From Stenomitos rutilans HA7619-LM2 (lineage in GTDB: Bacteria > Cyanobacteriota > Cyanobacteriia > Leptolyngbyales > Leptolyngbyaceae): 64,000 nucleotides of DNA. The translations under genes were made by a program, and so were the position numbers. The DNA is taken from the NCBI GenBank assembly GCA_019358945.1, contig JAHHIE010000028.1, forward strand, positions 1-64,000, in the 5' to 3' direction. This document shows, one piece after another, positions 11,217 to 21,851 of this stretch (its first letter is position 1; each line of letters begins with the position of its first letter). Below the pieces are notes generated by a model. The model did no database searches. It was not told the DNA's origin and saw only the letters and a program-made list of their open reading frames with translations.

Positions 11217-12164
11217 ATGCTTCTTACACAGACCATTCCCGTTTTAGATTTGCGCGATTTTCATACGGACGATCGTCGCCAAACGTTTGTCACCCAGATG
11301 GGCAGCGCTTTAGAAGACACAGGCTTTTTTGCCCTGACGCACCACAGCGTTGATGCCAATCTGATTCAAACGGCCTATGCTGTGACGCAAGCCTTCTTTA
11401 CACTGCCAGAAGCGGTGAAGCTTCGGTATGAAAATCCTGCTCTGCATGGACAGCGCGGTTTTACACGCTTTGGACGCGAACATGCAAAAGATCACCCCGT
11501 TCCCGACCTCAAGGAATTCTGGCATGTTGGGCGAGCACTGGCTCCCGACCACCCTTTGGCGGCTGCGTATCCAGCCAACCTGTCACCGACTGAAGTGCCA
11601 CAGTTTGCCTCCGTGATGAATCAGCTTTATGCGCAGTTGGAGGCGTGTGCTACGGAGCTACTCAAGGCTTGCGCTCTGTATCTGGGCGAGTCAGAAAACT
11701 GGCTAAGCGACATGATGCGCGATAGTGACACCATTCTTCGCGTGATTCACTATCCGCCGATCGCGCCAGATGTCCATCCTGCCAGCTTACGAGCAGCGGC
11801 TCATGAAGATATCAACCTCATCACGCTCTTATGCGAAGCCACGGATGATGGGCTGGAATTACTGCAAAGAGACGGCACTTGGCGAACGATCCGAGCGCTA
11901 CCAGGGCAAATCATTGTCGATAGTGGAGATATGCTGCAACAACTCACCAACGGCTTGCTCAAAAGCACGACTCATCGCGTGGTGAATCCGGTTGACGGAC
12001 GCGATCGACGCTTTTCGATGCCATTCTTTGCACACCCACGCCCTGAAGTCGATCTCACGCCCCTTTCAAATTGCGTCGCCAGAACTAACCAGCCACCCTT
12101 CCCCCGCATCACGGCTGGCGCTTACCTACAACAGCGCTTACGCGAGATTGGCCTGGTAGGGTGA
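11217..12164 (+). CDS. Isopenicillin N synthase family 2OG-Fe(II) oxygenase
   Basis: HEDINLITLL...LPGQIIVDSGDMLQQLTNGLLKSTTHRVVNP; ATG at 11217. Confidence 0.88.
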   Translation: MLLTQTIPVLDLRDFHTDDRRQTFVTQMGSALEDTGFFALTHHSVDANLIQTAYAVTQAFFTLPEAVKLRYENPALHGQRGFTRFGREHAKDHPVPDLKEFWHVGRALAPDHPLAAAYPANLSPTEVPQFASVMNQLYAQLEACATELLKACALYLGESENWLSDMMRDSDTILRVIHYPPIAPDVHPASLRAAAHEDINLITLLCEATDDGLELLQRDGTWRTIRALPGQIIVDSGDMLQQLTNGLLKSTTHRVVNPVDGRDRRFSMPFFAHPRPEVDLTPLSNCVARTNQPPFPRITAGAYLQQRLREIGLVG

Positions 12165-12233
12165 AGAAAGGCTAAAGGCTAAAAACTGATGGTTAGTTAT
12201 TCAAAATTCGCTCAGCCTTTATCCTTCTCTACC

Positions 12234-12329
12234 TCACCCTCCCGCAGCAAATGTCACCATAATGGCAACCGAAAGGAGAATGCCTGGAGACAGCATCAGC
12301 ACTAGCATCAGAAGGTCGTGTGTGTTCAT
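12234..12329 (-). CDS. Putative 31-aa single-pass membrane peptide MNTHDLLMLVLMLSPGILLSVAIMVTFAAGG
   Basis: Read by eye below the ORF-track length cut-off; ATG to TGA with a hydrophobic core. Confidence 0.45.
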   Translation of the reverse strand: MNTHDLLMLVLMLSPGILLSVAIMVTFAAGG

Positions 12330-12680
12330 CGTTGCCTTTTGTGATCAAAATTTGAGTGAGTGGAAGGTGCTACGATTCGCCTGCCTGTGAGCCACTCGAT
12401 CGTGAACTGTCTTCATCCTAGTGAACGATGCTCGCGTCCTTACCGCTAAAGCATTGAGAAATGCTGAAGATTGCAATGATCGCGAACCGACGTTTAGACG
12501 TAAGGTAAGGAGAGCAGCAACTGACGGCTGATCACTGATGGCTAATGGCTGATCGCTTTGAAAGGCTGAAGGGGCTGAAAGCTGTAGCTTACTTCTGCGT
12601 TGTGGTCGGCTGACCGCTGTAGCGTGCTTCCCAGAGGGTTGGCTGATCGCTTTAGAATGGAGTCCAACGTTGAGTCAACT

Positions 12681-13034
12681 ATGAGTAACTTTTCTTTTGA
12701 TGACCTGTTGCGACGAGATTTTCTCAGAGGGCTGGGTCTGTGGATCGTCATTGAAATCGTCAGTTTTCTCGTACTGCCAGGGCTTGGAGCCATTCAACCG
12801 GGCGATCGACTCAAGTTTTGGTTTGGCCTGAGTATTCCGCTGGGGATCGGTGGGGCGCTGCTGTTGGGCGGGAGCTCTCGTTTTGTCGCCCTCACAAATG
12901 AGCGGATGGCTAGCGGCAACAAAACATTGCTCACCCTTCTGGGACAATTTGGTGGGTCGATCGGTATTGCGGGTATTCTCTTTCCCTTTGTCATGGCGGC
13001 GGGCGAATTTCTCGCCAAAATTTTTGATCGGTAG
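12681..13034 (+). CDS. Hypothetical membrane protein
   Basis: ORF with several TM segments; ATG at 12681. Confidence 0.6.
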   Translation: MSNFSFDDLLRRDFLRGLGLWIVIEIVSFLVLPGLGAIQPGDRLKFWFGLSIPLGIGGALLLGGSSRFVALTNERMASGNKTLLTLLGQFGGSIGIAGILFPFVMAAGEFLAKIFDR

Positions 13035-13052
13035 AGAAGAGGGAACGGTGAG

Positions 13053-13664
13053 ATGGCAGGTATAGAGTCAATAGCGCTGCCAATGACCCATGCGCTGAAA
13101 GAATGGCAGGTTGCTGTACACGCTTTGGAGCAGGGTGAGACGATCTTGCTGCTGCGGAAAGGAGGCATCCGCGACGCTAGAGGCACGTTTACAGTCGCCC
13201 ACGAGCGTTTCTGGCTATATCCCACCCATGAGCATCAGCGATCGCATCTGGTCAAAGAGCAATATGCCGATGCAATCACGCCTGTCGAACCGGGTTGGCA
13301 TCCTGAAACTGTCCGCATTGCTTCGTGGGCGCAGATTATCGATCGCTTTGAGGTTAGCGACGCGGCAGTCGTGGCGGCACTGCACCCGTTTCACATTTGG
13401 CATGAGACCTTTGTGGTAGAGCGGCTGAAGTGGAAACCTAGCCAACCCCTGTCGATTCTTTTGTTGCGGGTTTATACCCTACCGCAACCGCAAATGCTTT
13501 CGTATGAAGCAGCGTATGGTGGGTGCAAATCGTGGCTTGACCTAACGCCGATGAGTGCACAGCATGCAAGCCTGATGGAAGGCTCAGAAAATCTGCCAGT
13601 GCTAGGGGATGCTGACTATGCTGCTCAACGCGAGGCGATTCAGGCAATCATAGCGCCGTGGTAA
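13053..13664 (+). CDS. DUF1802 family protein
   Basis: ALKEWQVAVHALEQGETILLLRKGGIRDARGTFTVAHERFWLYPTHEHQ. Confidence 0.85.
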   Translation: MAGIESIALPMTHALKEWQVAVHALEQGETILLLRKGGIRDARGTFTVAHERFWLYPTHEHQRSHLVKEQYADAITPVEPGWHPETVRIASWAQIIDRFEVSDAAVVAALHPFHIWHETFVVERLKWKPSQPLSILLLRVYTLPQPQMLSYEAAYGGCKSWLDLTPMSAQHASLMEGSENLPVLGDADYAAQREAIQAIIAPW

Positions 13665-13997
13665 GTGAGTCACGCTTGGCGTGAAAATGCTGCTATGAAT
13701 GAAATTTTGTGAATAACCCTGTCAACCCCTATATCTGGTGCCATGATAAAGGGGCATTTAAGGTGCTGACCCTAAATAGATTCTCTGGGTGATTCTCTAG
13801 ATAGGGTATAAGGTCAGTTGTGTGTTTGCAGTTGAAGTCGGTTCTAGTGCGCGATCGGAGCAACCATCGCTTTGCGTTTAGTTTCTTAGCACCGTTCTGG
13901 TTGAAGACGTTTTCCTATATCTCAAGCGCAAATGCTTCGGTGATGATGGCGGCTACTTCTTCTCCAAGGGGTATGCGTTGGTAGTCAAATACTCCAG

Positions 13998-16343
13998 TTG
14001 CGACTATCCTTAAAGCCAGATCAACCGAACACCAGATTCGTTGGACAGGTTCAGCTCAAAGTGATGCAAAGCCAGAAATTCGCTCCAAATGTTCATCCTA
14101 AACCGAAACGGCTCTTGATCCAGCAATCAGGTGTGCAACGGTTGTTGAGCGCTACCATTGCTGCGATCGGGGTTGTGACGGCTGAGGTGACTGTTCTTGC
14201 GGCGCAGGCTGCCTCCCTGACGCAATGGAGTTTTGATCCAGCGGCAAACCAGCTCGAAATTACGGTCAAAGATGGCACAACGCCCCGCTACTTTCTGATG
14301 GCTCAGCCTGCTCGCATTGTGCTCGATCTTCCCGGTACGGCTGTTGGGTCTGTCAGCGCTCAACAAACCTATGCGGGTGCCGTGCGTCAGATTCGGGTGT
14401 CTCAGTTTGAGCCAGGTCTGGCCCGCATTGTGATGGAAATTTCCCCAGGCGTTTCACTGGCACCAGGACAGGTGAAGTTGCAGAAGGTTGGTAATGGAAC
14501 GGCTCCATCAGGCACCTCTCGTTGGGTCTTGCAACCGCTGATTACAAAGTCGCTGACTGCCAATGTCGCCACGGTGAAGCCATCTACCTCTGCTCCATCT
14601 ACGGCACGTGTCCCCAAACCAATAGCCACAAAGCCCTCGATCGTGCCATCTACCCCTGTCCAGCCGACTCGTGCAGAGACCTCGATCGCACCATCTCAAG
14701 CGCCGTCTGGCAGCAACGCGACCTCAAAGCCTGCCGAAACCGCTATGCCAGCCGTCTCAAGCGACCCAACGGCGGACAGTAGCCGCGATCGTCAGCCTAC
14801 GGTTGCGGTTCCTAACCTGGCGGCAGCAACGGTACCCATGACATCGCCTCTGACGGCGATTACACCGACTCCATCCGCGACCCAGCCTGCTGCTCTAGCA
14901 CCAGTGCTGCCATCCCCGCCTACACCTGAGACACAAACACCCACACCACCGCCACCAGCAGCAACCCCTCCAGTTGATCCCAATGTGGCAGTCGATACTC
15001 AACGTGGCGTGGCGATCGCGGTACCTGCGCCAGGTACGCTTTCGACCGTTACAGGAGCACCGCTTCAGACACCTGCTACCAATGCTCAGGCTGCTAGCTC
15101 TCCGCCAATAGCACGGGTTGAACCATCTGAGGCTGCTCGTTTGCGTGCCACAGCCAAACCAGTCATGGCAGCGCCCCCTACGACGGCTTTAGCACCCAGC
15201 GTCAGCGTACCGCCATTGAACACGTTGAATGCTCCCCCTGGGACACCCAGTACGCCTGATGCCCAAACCACAAACACTCAAGCAAGGCAACCCGACGCCC
15301 CATCGAGTCTTCCGTCTGGTAGATCACTTCCGGCTGCAAGTACGCAACCGAGTGTGAGCGTTCCACCGCTCATTCAGGTTGGCACCCCCGATCTGGGCTT
15401 GGCGAATGGCACACCAGCGAATGCTTCAGCCCCTCCCATGTCGGTTTTTGCTCCGAATGCGTCGATCGAACCCCCTGTAAGCGTGCCGCCGTTACAGAAA
15501 ACCCCACCGCTGCAACCGCTAGATGCCCCTACCGCCGTACCCATTAGGCCAGCACAGACCTCCTACGATGCCAATACGATTAGACAGCCGTCCTCAAGCG
15601 CAGACCTTGCGCCACCGCTGAATGTGGTGCCATTGCAAGCACCTGTACAGCAGGCTGCTGCACCCTTACCAACGGCAGTTCCAGGGTACAATGCCGATAC
15701 CATTAAGCAGCCGCCATCTCAAGTGGCCTCGGCCTCAGTTGTTGAATTTGGTCAACCGCTGCCTGCAAAAAACAGTGCTGTAAGGCCAAGTCAACCGCTC
15801 AATGGTCTGACCACATCTCAAGGTGTGCGCCAAGCCTTCAAGCCAACCGCTCCAGATGTTTTGTTGCCTGTTGGCACCGTGCTCAATCTGCGCTATCCCG
15901 GTGAGGAAACGCTGCTGTTGCAAACCGCTCGTCCGCAGCAAGAAGTGATGGTGCTGCTCACAGAATTGCGTGACGCGTCTGGCAACCTTTTAGCCCCCGC
16001 TGGCAGTGCTGTCACGGGACGCTTTGAAACCACGACCAGCGGTAGCCAGTTTGTGACGCAGGCGATCGCAGTCTCAGGTCGTACTATTCCACTCACCGCA
16101 CAATCTGACACACTAGATGGTAGCCGGAAAGTGCAAGGCAACAACTTGGCAGTTAATTCTGGCATTGGGCTAGTGGCAGGCGGCGTGCTGGGGGCTGTGG
16201 GCGGTTCGGCTGGGCTAGGTGCGATCGGTGGAGCGGCGGCTGGAGCGGCGGCTACACTACTAACAGCACCCAAGCCTGCTGCCATTCAACCTGGTCAGGT
16301 GGTGCAGGTGCGTTTAACCCAAGACCTTCGGAGTTTCGAGTAA
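13998..16343 (+). CDS. AMIN-domain containing protein with long Pro/Thr/Ala-rich linker
   Basis: N-terminal LTQWSFDPAANQLEITVKDGTTPRYFLMAQPARIVLDLPGT (AMIN); low-complexity middle; GlyAla-rich C-terminus. Confidence 0.85.
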   Translation: MRLSLKPDQPNTRFVGQVQLKVMQSQKFAPNVHPKPKRLLIQQSGVQRLLSATIAAIGVVTAEVTVLAAQAASLTQWSFDPAANQLEITVKDGTTPRYFLMAQPARIVLDLPGTAVGSVSAQQTYAGAVRQIRVSQFEPGLARIVMEISPGVSLAPGQVKLQKVGNGTAPSGTSRWVLQPLITKSLTANVATVKPSTSAPSTARVPKPIATKPSIVPSTPVQPTRAETSIAPSQAPSGSNATSKPAETAMPAVSSDPTADSSRDRQPTVAVPNLAAATVPMTSPLTAITPTPSATQPAALAPVLPSPPTPETQTPTPPPPAATPPVDPNVAVDTQRGVAIAVPAPGTLSTVTGAPLQTPATNAQAASSPPIARVEPSEAARLRATAKPVMAAPPTTALAPSVSVPPLNTLNAPPGTPSTPDAQTTNTQARQPDAPSSLPSGRSLPAASTQPSVSVPPLIQVGTPDLGLANGTPANASAPPMSVFAPNASIEPPVSVPPLQKTPPLQPLDAPTAVPIRPAQTSYDANTIRQPSSSADLAPPLNVVPLQAPVQQAAAPLPTAVPGYNADTIKQPPSQVASASVVEFGQPLPAKNSAVRPSQPLNGLTTSQGVRQAFKPTAPDVLLPVGTVLNLRYPGEETLLLQTARPQQEVMVLLTELRDASGNLLAPAGSAVTGRFETTTSGSQFVTQAIAVSGRTIPLTAQSDTLDGSRKVQGNNLAVNSGIGLVAGGVLGAVGGSAGLGAIGGAAAGAAATLLTAPKPAAIQPGQVVQVRLTQDLRSFE

Positions 16344-16453
16344 GGTTTGTAGCGCCGTTCATGCAAAACCATTCATAAAAAGAGAGCCGCAACAGTTAAG
16401 TCATGACTCTCTTTGAGACGGTTTGGATTCTAGACAGTTCTAGCTGTGACCGT

Positions 16454-17068
16454 TTAATATTTCTCGTTCTCCGGCTTCGGTGCGCCGCCTGTGCCGGGTT
16501 GGTTTAGGAAGAGGTTCTTCGCGGCATCGTTCTGATAGATGCAGTCAATTCTGGGCGATCGCTCTAGTGCATCGGTAAAGCCGAAGGTATTCATGCGGTT
16601 TTTGCAGTCACGCACCTGCTCCGATTTAACTAAGCCTCGCTGCTCCAAGATCGACCAGTTATTGGTCCGAAGCACGCATCCTGGCTGGGTACTAGGCTGA
16701 GAAATGTAGACGTTCAGCGGATTGAGGGTGACAAAGACACGCGCATCCATCGTGATGGCGGCAGAACCAAACTGGGCGCAAAGTTCGGCATTGGGCGCAC
16801 GTTGGCTGAGGTCAAGGTCGGTGACAATTTTGCCCGCACCAGAACTGGAAACAGAGCTAAAGCCAAGACCAATGCCAATGCCTAGAATAAAAACACCTGC
16901 CAGCACCGCTAGAGCCGTCGCGTTGAACAGTGCCGCGATCGACGATTTAGCTGGCTTTTGCTTAGAGGATTCTGGACTGGAGTAGCCGTCGTAATCACGA
17001 TCGTAGTCGCGATCGACCTCGCGGTCATAGCTAGAGCCTGAGTTCCTGGGTTTACGTTTCATAGTCAT
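16454..17068 (-). CDS. DUF3172 family protein
   Basis: Single TM near N-terminus; cyanobacterial family sequence ...FGSAAITMDARVFVTLNPLNVYISQPSTQPGCVLRTNNWSILEQRGLV. Confidence 0.8.
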   Translation of the reverse strand: MTMKRKPRNSGSSYDREVDRDYDRDYDGYSSPESSKQKPAKSSIAALFNATALAVLAGVFILGIGIGLGFSSVSSSGAGKIVTDLDLSQRAPNAELCAQFGSAAITMDARVFVTLNPLNVYISQPSTQPGCVLRTNNWSILEQRGLVKSEQVRDCKNRMNTFGFTDALERSPRIDCIYQNDAAKNLFLNQPGTGGAPKPENEKY

Positions 17069-17267
17069 CTGACCCGGTTGAACGCGTTAAAAGTGACCTT
17101 CTTCCAGTATGCCGCGAATGGACAGCGGTCTGCACACAAAGAATCTCTGTACCTACAAGAGACACTCTCCGCGTCACCCTAGCGTATTTTTGCCTCAAAC
17201 AGCAAGAAGGAGCCTACCGCAATGGAAGGCTCCTCCGCACTAACAGTATGGAATGAGCAGCAATAGC

Positions 17268-17513
17268 TTAGTTGCCGCCAGTGGTAATCGGTTTATTATG
17301 AATGCCGATATCAGGCTGCTGTCTGAAGTGCCATTTACCATCGGCTCCTTTTTCGTAGTTTGGCTTGATCGAGTTCCAGGCAACGTTGGTAGCGGCTTCT
17401 TCATCTAAGCCGTCGCTCACAGCACTGTTGTAAGCGGTTACAAAAATCTGCTGTGAACCGTCAGCCAGATTTTCTTGGATCTCTTGGGGAAATTCTTCCA
17501 GTTGTTTAGCCAT
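17268..17513 (-). CDS. ChaB family protein
   Basis: LPEEIQ-like EEFPQEIQENLADGSQQIFVTAYNSAVSDGLDEEAATNVAWNSIKPNYEK. Confidence 0.75.
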   Translation of the reverse strand: MAKQLEEFPQEIQENLADGSQQIFVTAYNSAVSDGLDEEAATNVAWNSIKPNYEKGADGKWHFRQQPDIGIHNKPITTGGN

Positions 17514-17735
17514 CGGTATCTCCTGACAAACCTATCAATAGGGATCAGCTTAAGTGTCTGGTACTGATGCTTCCTCTTTCTGAAGAGGAGACAAGGCTTC
17601 TACCCAACGACCAGCGAGGGATGAATGCTCTTAGTAGCTTTGAAAACAATCCATACGTTTGTGAAGCCATCCGATAACCGATTCTGGCTGCTGACAGATA
17701 ACAGGTTTCTGCCCCTCAAGATTCTAGAGCGCGTG

Positions 17736-18371
17736 TTAGCGCAGGTGCCGATGTGCCCACAGCGCTGCTTGAACCCGATCGCGCACGCCAAGCTGACAGA
17801 GGATGCGCGTAATGTGATTTTTCACCGTCCCTTCGGTGAGATGCAGTTGTTGAGCAATTTCTCGGTTACTGTTGCCTTGGCCCAGTAGTTTCAGCACGGC
17901 TTGTTCGCGATCGCTCAATAGCGGGACGGCTGATGCTTTGGCTTCAGGTGCCTGAAACTGGATCTGGGCAAATACTTTGGGGGCGATTGTCGGGCCGAGT
18001 TGACTATAGCCCTGATGCACCAGTCGAATGGCCGCAGCTAGTTGCTCTGAAGGTGTGTTTTTAAGAAGATACCCGGCAGCACCGACTTGCAGCGCTTTGA
18101 ACACATACTCATCTTCATCAAAGGTTGTCAGCACAAGAATTCGCATGTGGGGATGGCGTTGATGGATTTCACGGGTTGCGCTCACCCCATCCGCGATCGG
18201 CATTCGCACATCCATCAAAATCACATCTGGTTGGAGCTGGTCGGCAAGCGCAATGCTTTCCCTACCGTTGCTGGCCTCACCAACAATCACTAAATCTGTT
18301 TCTAACGCCAGTAAAACGGCCAGTCCTTGCCGAAAGAGCACCTGATCGTCTGCCAGTAAAAGCTTGATCAT
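17736..18371 (-). CDS. NarL/LuxR-type response regulator
   Basis: KLLLADDQVLFRQGLAVLL receiver; C-terminal LSDREQAVLKLLGQGNSNREIAQQL HTH. Confidence 0.95.
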   Translation of the reverse strand: MIKLLLADDQVLFRQGLAVLLALETDLVIVGEASNGRESIALADQLQPDVILMDVRMPIADGVSATREIHQRHPHMRILVLTTFDEDEYVFKALQVGAAGYLLKNTPSEQLAAAIRLVHQGYSQLGPTIAPKVFAQIQFQAPEAKASAVPLLSDREQAVLKLLGQGNSNREIAQQLHLTEGTVKNHITRILCQLGVRDRVQAALWAHRHLR

Positions 18372-19606
18372 TGGGGTAGGCTCACGTCAAGCTGAGTTCC
18401 TTCGCCGATCTCGCTCTCGATCGTAAACACCCCTGCCAACAGATCGACCCGTTGTTGAATGCTTTGTAACCCCAAGCCTGTGTGAGAACCAGTGGGGTCA
18501 AAGCCGCTACCGTTATCTGTGAGCGTGAGATGAATGCGATCGGCCGTCGCGGTCAGTTGCAAGTGCACATGAGAAGCCTGAGCATGTTTACGAATATTCG
18601 TTAGCCCTTCTTGCACAATGCGGTAAAGCTGCTGGCTGGTCTGAGGCGTTAGGAGCGGTAGGTTTACATCCGTTGTAATGATTAAAGCGGTATGCTGACT
18701 GGCTTGCTCAATGAGCACCCTCAACGCCTGATCAAAATTAAAGGTAGATGGCTGGATCGTCTGCAAAGCCAATCTCACATCCTCCAGGCACTGATCGGTT
18801 AACGCTTTCGCCTGATTGATTGCGTCCAATGCCTGCTCAGGGTTCCGCTGGCGGAGCTTCTGCGCGACTTCTAACTGCACACCCAGAGTGGTTAACGTAT
18901 GCCCCAGTGCATCGTGAAGATCCCGTGCAATGCGAGTGCGCTCTACCATAGCAGCCAGGGTTTTGACCTCTTGTGCCAGAGACTCTGCCCGTTGACGACT
19001 CTCGCGTTCTGCCACGATCACAAAGCCTAATAAGATCACGAAAATGCTGATGCCTGAATACTCAATTAAGGCTGATGAAAAGACTGGCAATGGACTCAAA
19101 AGTTGCTCTATTTGATTGGCTTGAGCCAGTTGTGCCAACGTTTGTTGTTGCAACTGACGCAGATTGCCGACCACACTGGTCAGGTAGCCTGCCCCCACAG
19201 TCAGCATGATGAGAATGACCTCGCGACGGCTGAGAAAGAAGCAGCTTTTAATCAAAAAGAAATACAGCAAAATACTGGTTTCAACGCCCATAAAGCTAGC
19301 AATTAGGGTTAAGCCCATTTCGATCGCAATATAGACGCGCCGCTGCCAGAGAGGACGATCGATCGGAAACCAAAAGCTCAGCAAAAAAAAGAGACTGTTA
19401 AACCCGATCGCTTTCGGCAGCAACGATTCGGCATTAAACGGCACTGGAAACACCCGTTCAATGGCATACAAGAGCGTCATCATCAGCAACAACACCCACT
19501 CGGCATACTGCATGACCTGGCGCAACGAAGCTGAAGGACTGGCGATCGTCCTCTCAGCAGGAGATTGCCGAATCTTTGCGTCTGTAGTCCATGCAAGTCG
19601 TTTCAT
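18368..19606 (-). CDS. NarX/DesK-type sensor histidine kinase
   Basis: ERTRIARDLHDALGHTLTTLGVQLE; overlaps cognate regulator by 4 bp. Confidence 0.93.
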   Translation of the reverse strand: MKRLAWTTDAKIRQSPAERTIASPSASLRQVMQYAEWVLLLMMTLLYAIERVFPVPFNAESLLPKAIGFNSLFFLLSFWFPIDRPLWQRRVYIAIEMGLTLIASFMGVETSILLYFFLIKSCFFLSRREVILIMLTVGAGYLTSVVGNLRQLQQQTLAQLAQANQIEQLLSPLPVFSSALIEYSGISIFVILLGFVIVAERESRQRAESLAQEVKTLAAMVERTRIARDLHDALGHTLTTLGVQLEVAQKLRQRNPEQALDAINQAKALTDQCLEDVRLALQTIQPSTFNFDQALRVLIEQASQHTALIITTDVNLPLLTPQTSQQLYRIVQEGLTNIRKHAQASHVHLQLTATADRIHLTLTDNGSGFDPTGSHTGLGLQSIQQRVDLLAGVFTIESEIGEGTQLDVSLPQ

Positions 19607-19628
19607 CTTCAGGTGCTAGCTACCGACA

Positions 19629-20414
19629 TTATCGTTTCAACCCGTCGCTGATGATCATCACTATATGAGTCAGCATATGAGCAACAATCGCCGATTCTAG
19701 CCCTTTCTGCCAGTACAAATAGCCTGCAATAAACCCAAAGAATGAATTGCCAATCACCACGTAGAGGATGAGCGGCATCGTTGCCTGGGCTGTAAGTGCG
19801 AACGCGAGTGGCAAATGCCCTAAGCCAAATATCAGGGCCGAAACCACGATCGCGAGAATGACATAGGCTGGCTGAGGCGCTTCACAACCTTTCTGTAGCA
19901 TACGCCACAGACCCCAAACGAGGAGCGTCATGAACCCCCACCGCACCATTATTTCTTCTGTAATCCCTCCATACAGGATGCGAGTGAGCAATGGAGTCGT
20001 TTCTGACAAGGCTTCCCCCTTTGCAAGAAAGTCTAACGGTAAGGAAGACCACCATAGAAAAGACCAGGCTGAAATCACGACGCCTCCGATCGCACCTCCG
20101 ATTAAACCTGGCATAATCTGTGGCTTGAGAAGCAGAAATTTTTGCGCTGTACCCTGAGCGATCGCTTCAGCAAATGGTGCCGACAAACCAACTTTAGGGG
20201 CTAGATTGACCCCTATAAGTACGGCGATTGAGAGGAGAAACGTGGGCGAAATGAGACTCAAAAGCTTAATAGCGACTGGAGAGAAAGGAACCGCTTCTTC
20301 CGAGGCTGGCAGGTTAATCCAGAGTGCCGAAAGCACACCGCTCATGCCAATTAGCCACAGAACTAAAAACAACATTCTTTTAGCAACCATCAGCAACTTT
20401 GGAGTAACTGGCAC
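19629..20414 (-). CDS. CPBP family intramembrane metalloprotease
   Basis: GGITEEIMVRWGFM...GLGHLPLAF...IVAHMLTHI. Confidence 0.85.
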   Translation of the reverse strand: MPVTPKLLMVAKRMLFLVLWLIGMSGVLSALWINLPASEEAVPFSPVAIKLLSLISPTFLLSIAVLIGVNLAPKVGLSAPFAEAIAQGTAQKFLLLKPQIMPGLIGGAIGGVVISAWSFLWWSSLPLDFLAKGEALSETTPLLTRILYGGITEEIMVRWGFMTLLVWGLWRMLQKGCEAPQPAYVILAIVVSALIFGLGHLPLAFALTAQATMPLILYVVIGNSFFGFIAGYLYWQKGLESAIVAHMLTHIVMIISDGLKR

Positions 20415-20569
20415 TATTTTGTAATACTTGTCATTGCTTTCATCGTGACTAAAGTCATTGAAATTACATGACCAATCGCTGCTTCAGTTAATGCTGTTTG
20501 TGGGAGTCAAATGCCCTGTAGCTTTTCTATGATGGCTGCTAGTTAATAGCACGCATTTCCAGACTTCTT

Positions 20570-21742
20570 ATGCAGCAGTTGCAGAAATTAGTCGCTCTTG
20601 TGGGTGTCGCCAGCATGTGTATGGCCTGCGATCTGCTTGAGCCAAAAGCCTCCCAGACAGTAGTACAAGCGGCTCCGGTGGCAGCGGTCGTGGCGTTAGG
20701 ACGATTGGAACCAGACGGAGAAGTGATTAAACTGTCGGTACCCAACGCTCAGGACAGCCGTGTGAACCGCATCTTAGTGAAAGAGGGCGATCACGTGCAG
20801 TCGGGTCAGTTAATTGCTTTATTGCAGGGCATCGATCGTCGGCAGGCAGATGTGCAAGATGCCAAGGCAGACGTGCGCTTACAGCAGGCAACGCTGACAA
20901 AAGTGCGGCAAGGAGACGCTAAACAGGCACAAATCACTGCTCAGCAAGCAACGATCGCCCGTTTGGAAGCACAGCTTAAGACTGAAACCCAACAGCGACA
21001 GGCTGCGATCGCCAGCGCCAGCGCCACGCTTCGTAATGCGGCTCTAACCTATCAACGGCGACAGGCATTGCAACAAGAAGGCGCGATCGCTCGTGCCGAT
21101 CTCGATACGGCTCAACGAGAATGGGATACGGCTCGTGCTGAACTGGCAGAGCGTCAGGCGGCTTTACAACAAACGCTCACCACCGTATCAGCCGAAATTG
21201 TCCAAGAGCGTGCCAGGTTAGCCGAGCTGCGGGAAGTGCGTCCAGTGGATCTGCAAATCGCTGCCGCACAGCTTGAAAAGGCTGAAATTGCCGTCCAGCA
21301 ACGTCAAGCGCTCTTAGAAGATGTGCAGGTGCGTGCGCCGATTTCAGGGCAAATCCTCAGAATTAACACGCGCATTGGCGAACAGGTGAATACGGCCCAG
21401 GGCATTATGGAACTGGCGCGGACGGAACAGATGGTCGTTACAGCGGAGATTGCCGAGATTGACGTTGGCAAGATTCACAATGGGCAACGGGCCATCATTA
21501 CCAGCGAATATGGCGGGTTTATAGGCGAAGTCCACGGCACGATCGCGCACATTAGCTTGCAGGTAGGGCGGCGATCGCTCCAGGATGCTAACGCAGTCAA
21601 CAGCCCTACGACTGACAGCAATGCCCGCGTTATCGCCGTCAAAATTCGGATCGATCCCAAAGACAACGCCAAAGTTGCCTCATTCACCAACATGCAAGTG
21701 CGGGTCAAGCTAACAATGGAAAAACGCCAGGCTAATAGGTAA
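20570..21742 (+). CDS. devB: HlyD-family periplasmic adaptor (DevB-like)
   Basis: Coiled-coil adaptor with VRAPISGQILRINTRIGEQV; followed by DevC and DevA homologues. Confidence 0.9.
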   Translation: MQQLQKLVALVGVASMCMACDLLEPKASQTVVQAAPVAAVVALGRLEPDGEVIKLSVPNAQDSRVNRILVKEGDHVQSGQLIALLQGIDRRQADVQDAKADVRLQQATLTKVRQGDAKQAQITAQQATIARLEAQLKTETQQRQAAIASASATLRNAALTYQRRQALQQEGAIARADLDTAQREWDTARAELAERQAALQQTLTTVSAEIVQERARLAELREVRPVDLQIAAAQLEKAEIAVQQRQALLEDVQVRAPISGQILRINTRIGEQVNTAQGIMELARTEQMVVTAEIAEIDVGKIHNGQRAIITSEYGGFIGEVHGTIAHISLQVGRRSLQDANAVNSPTTDSNARVIAVKIRIDPKDNAKVASFTNMQVRVKLTMEKRQANR

Positions 21743-21851
21743 TAGCGGTCAGCGGTCAGCTTAGAGTTCTTTGCTAACCCCCAGTCCCCTACCCCCTATC
21801 CCCCAACCCATCCCCCTTCAACACTTGTCAATTGCTAAATATCCTACCGCT

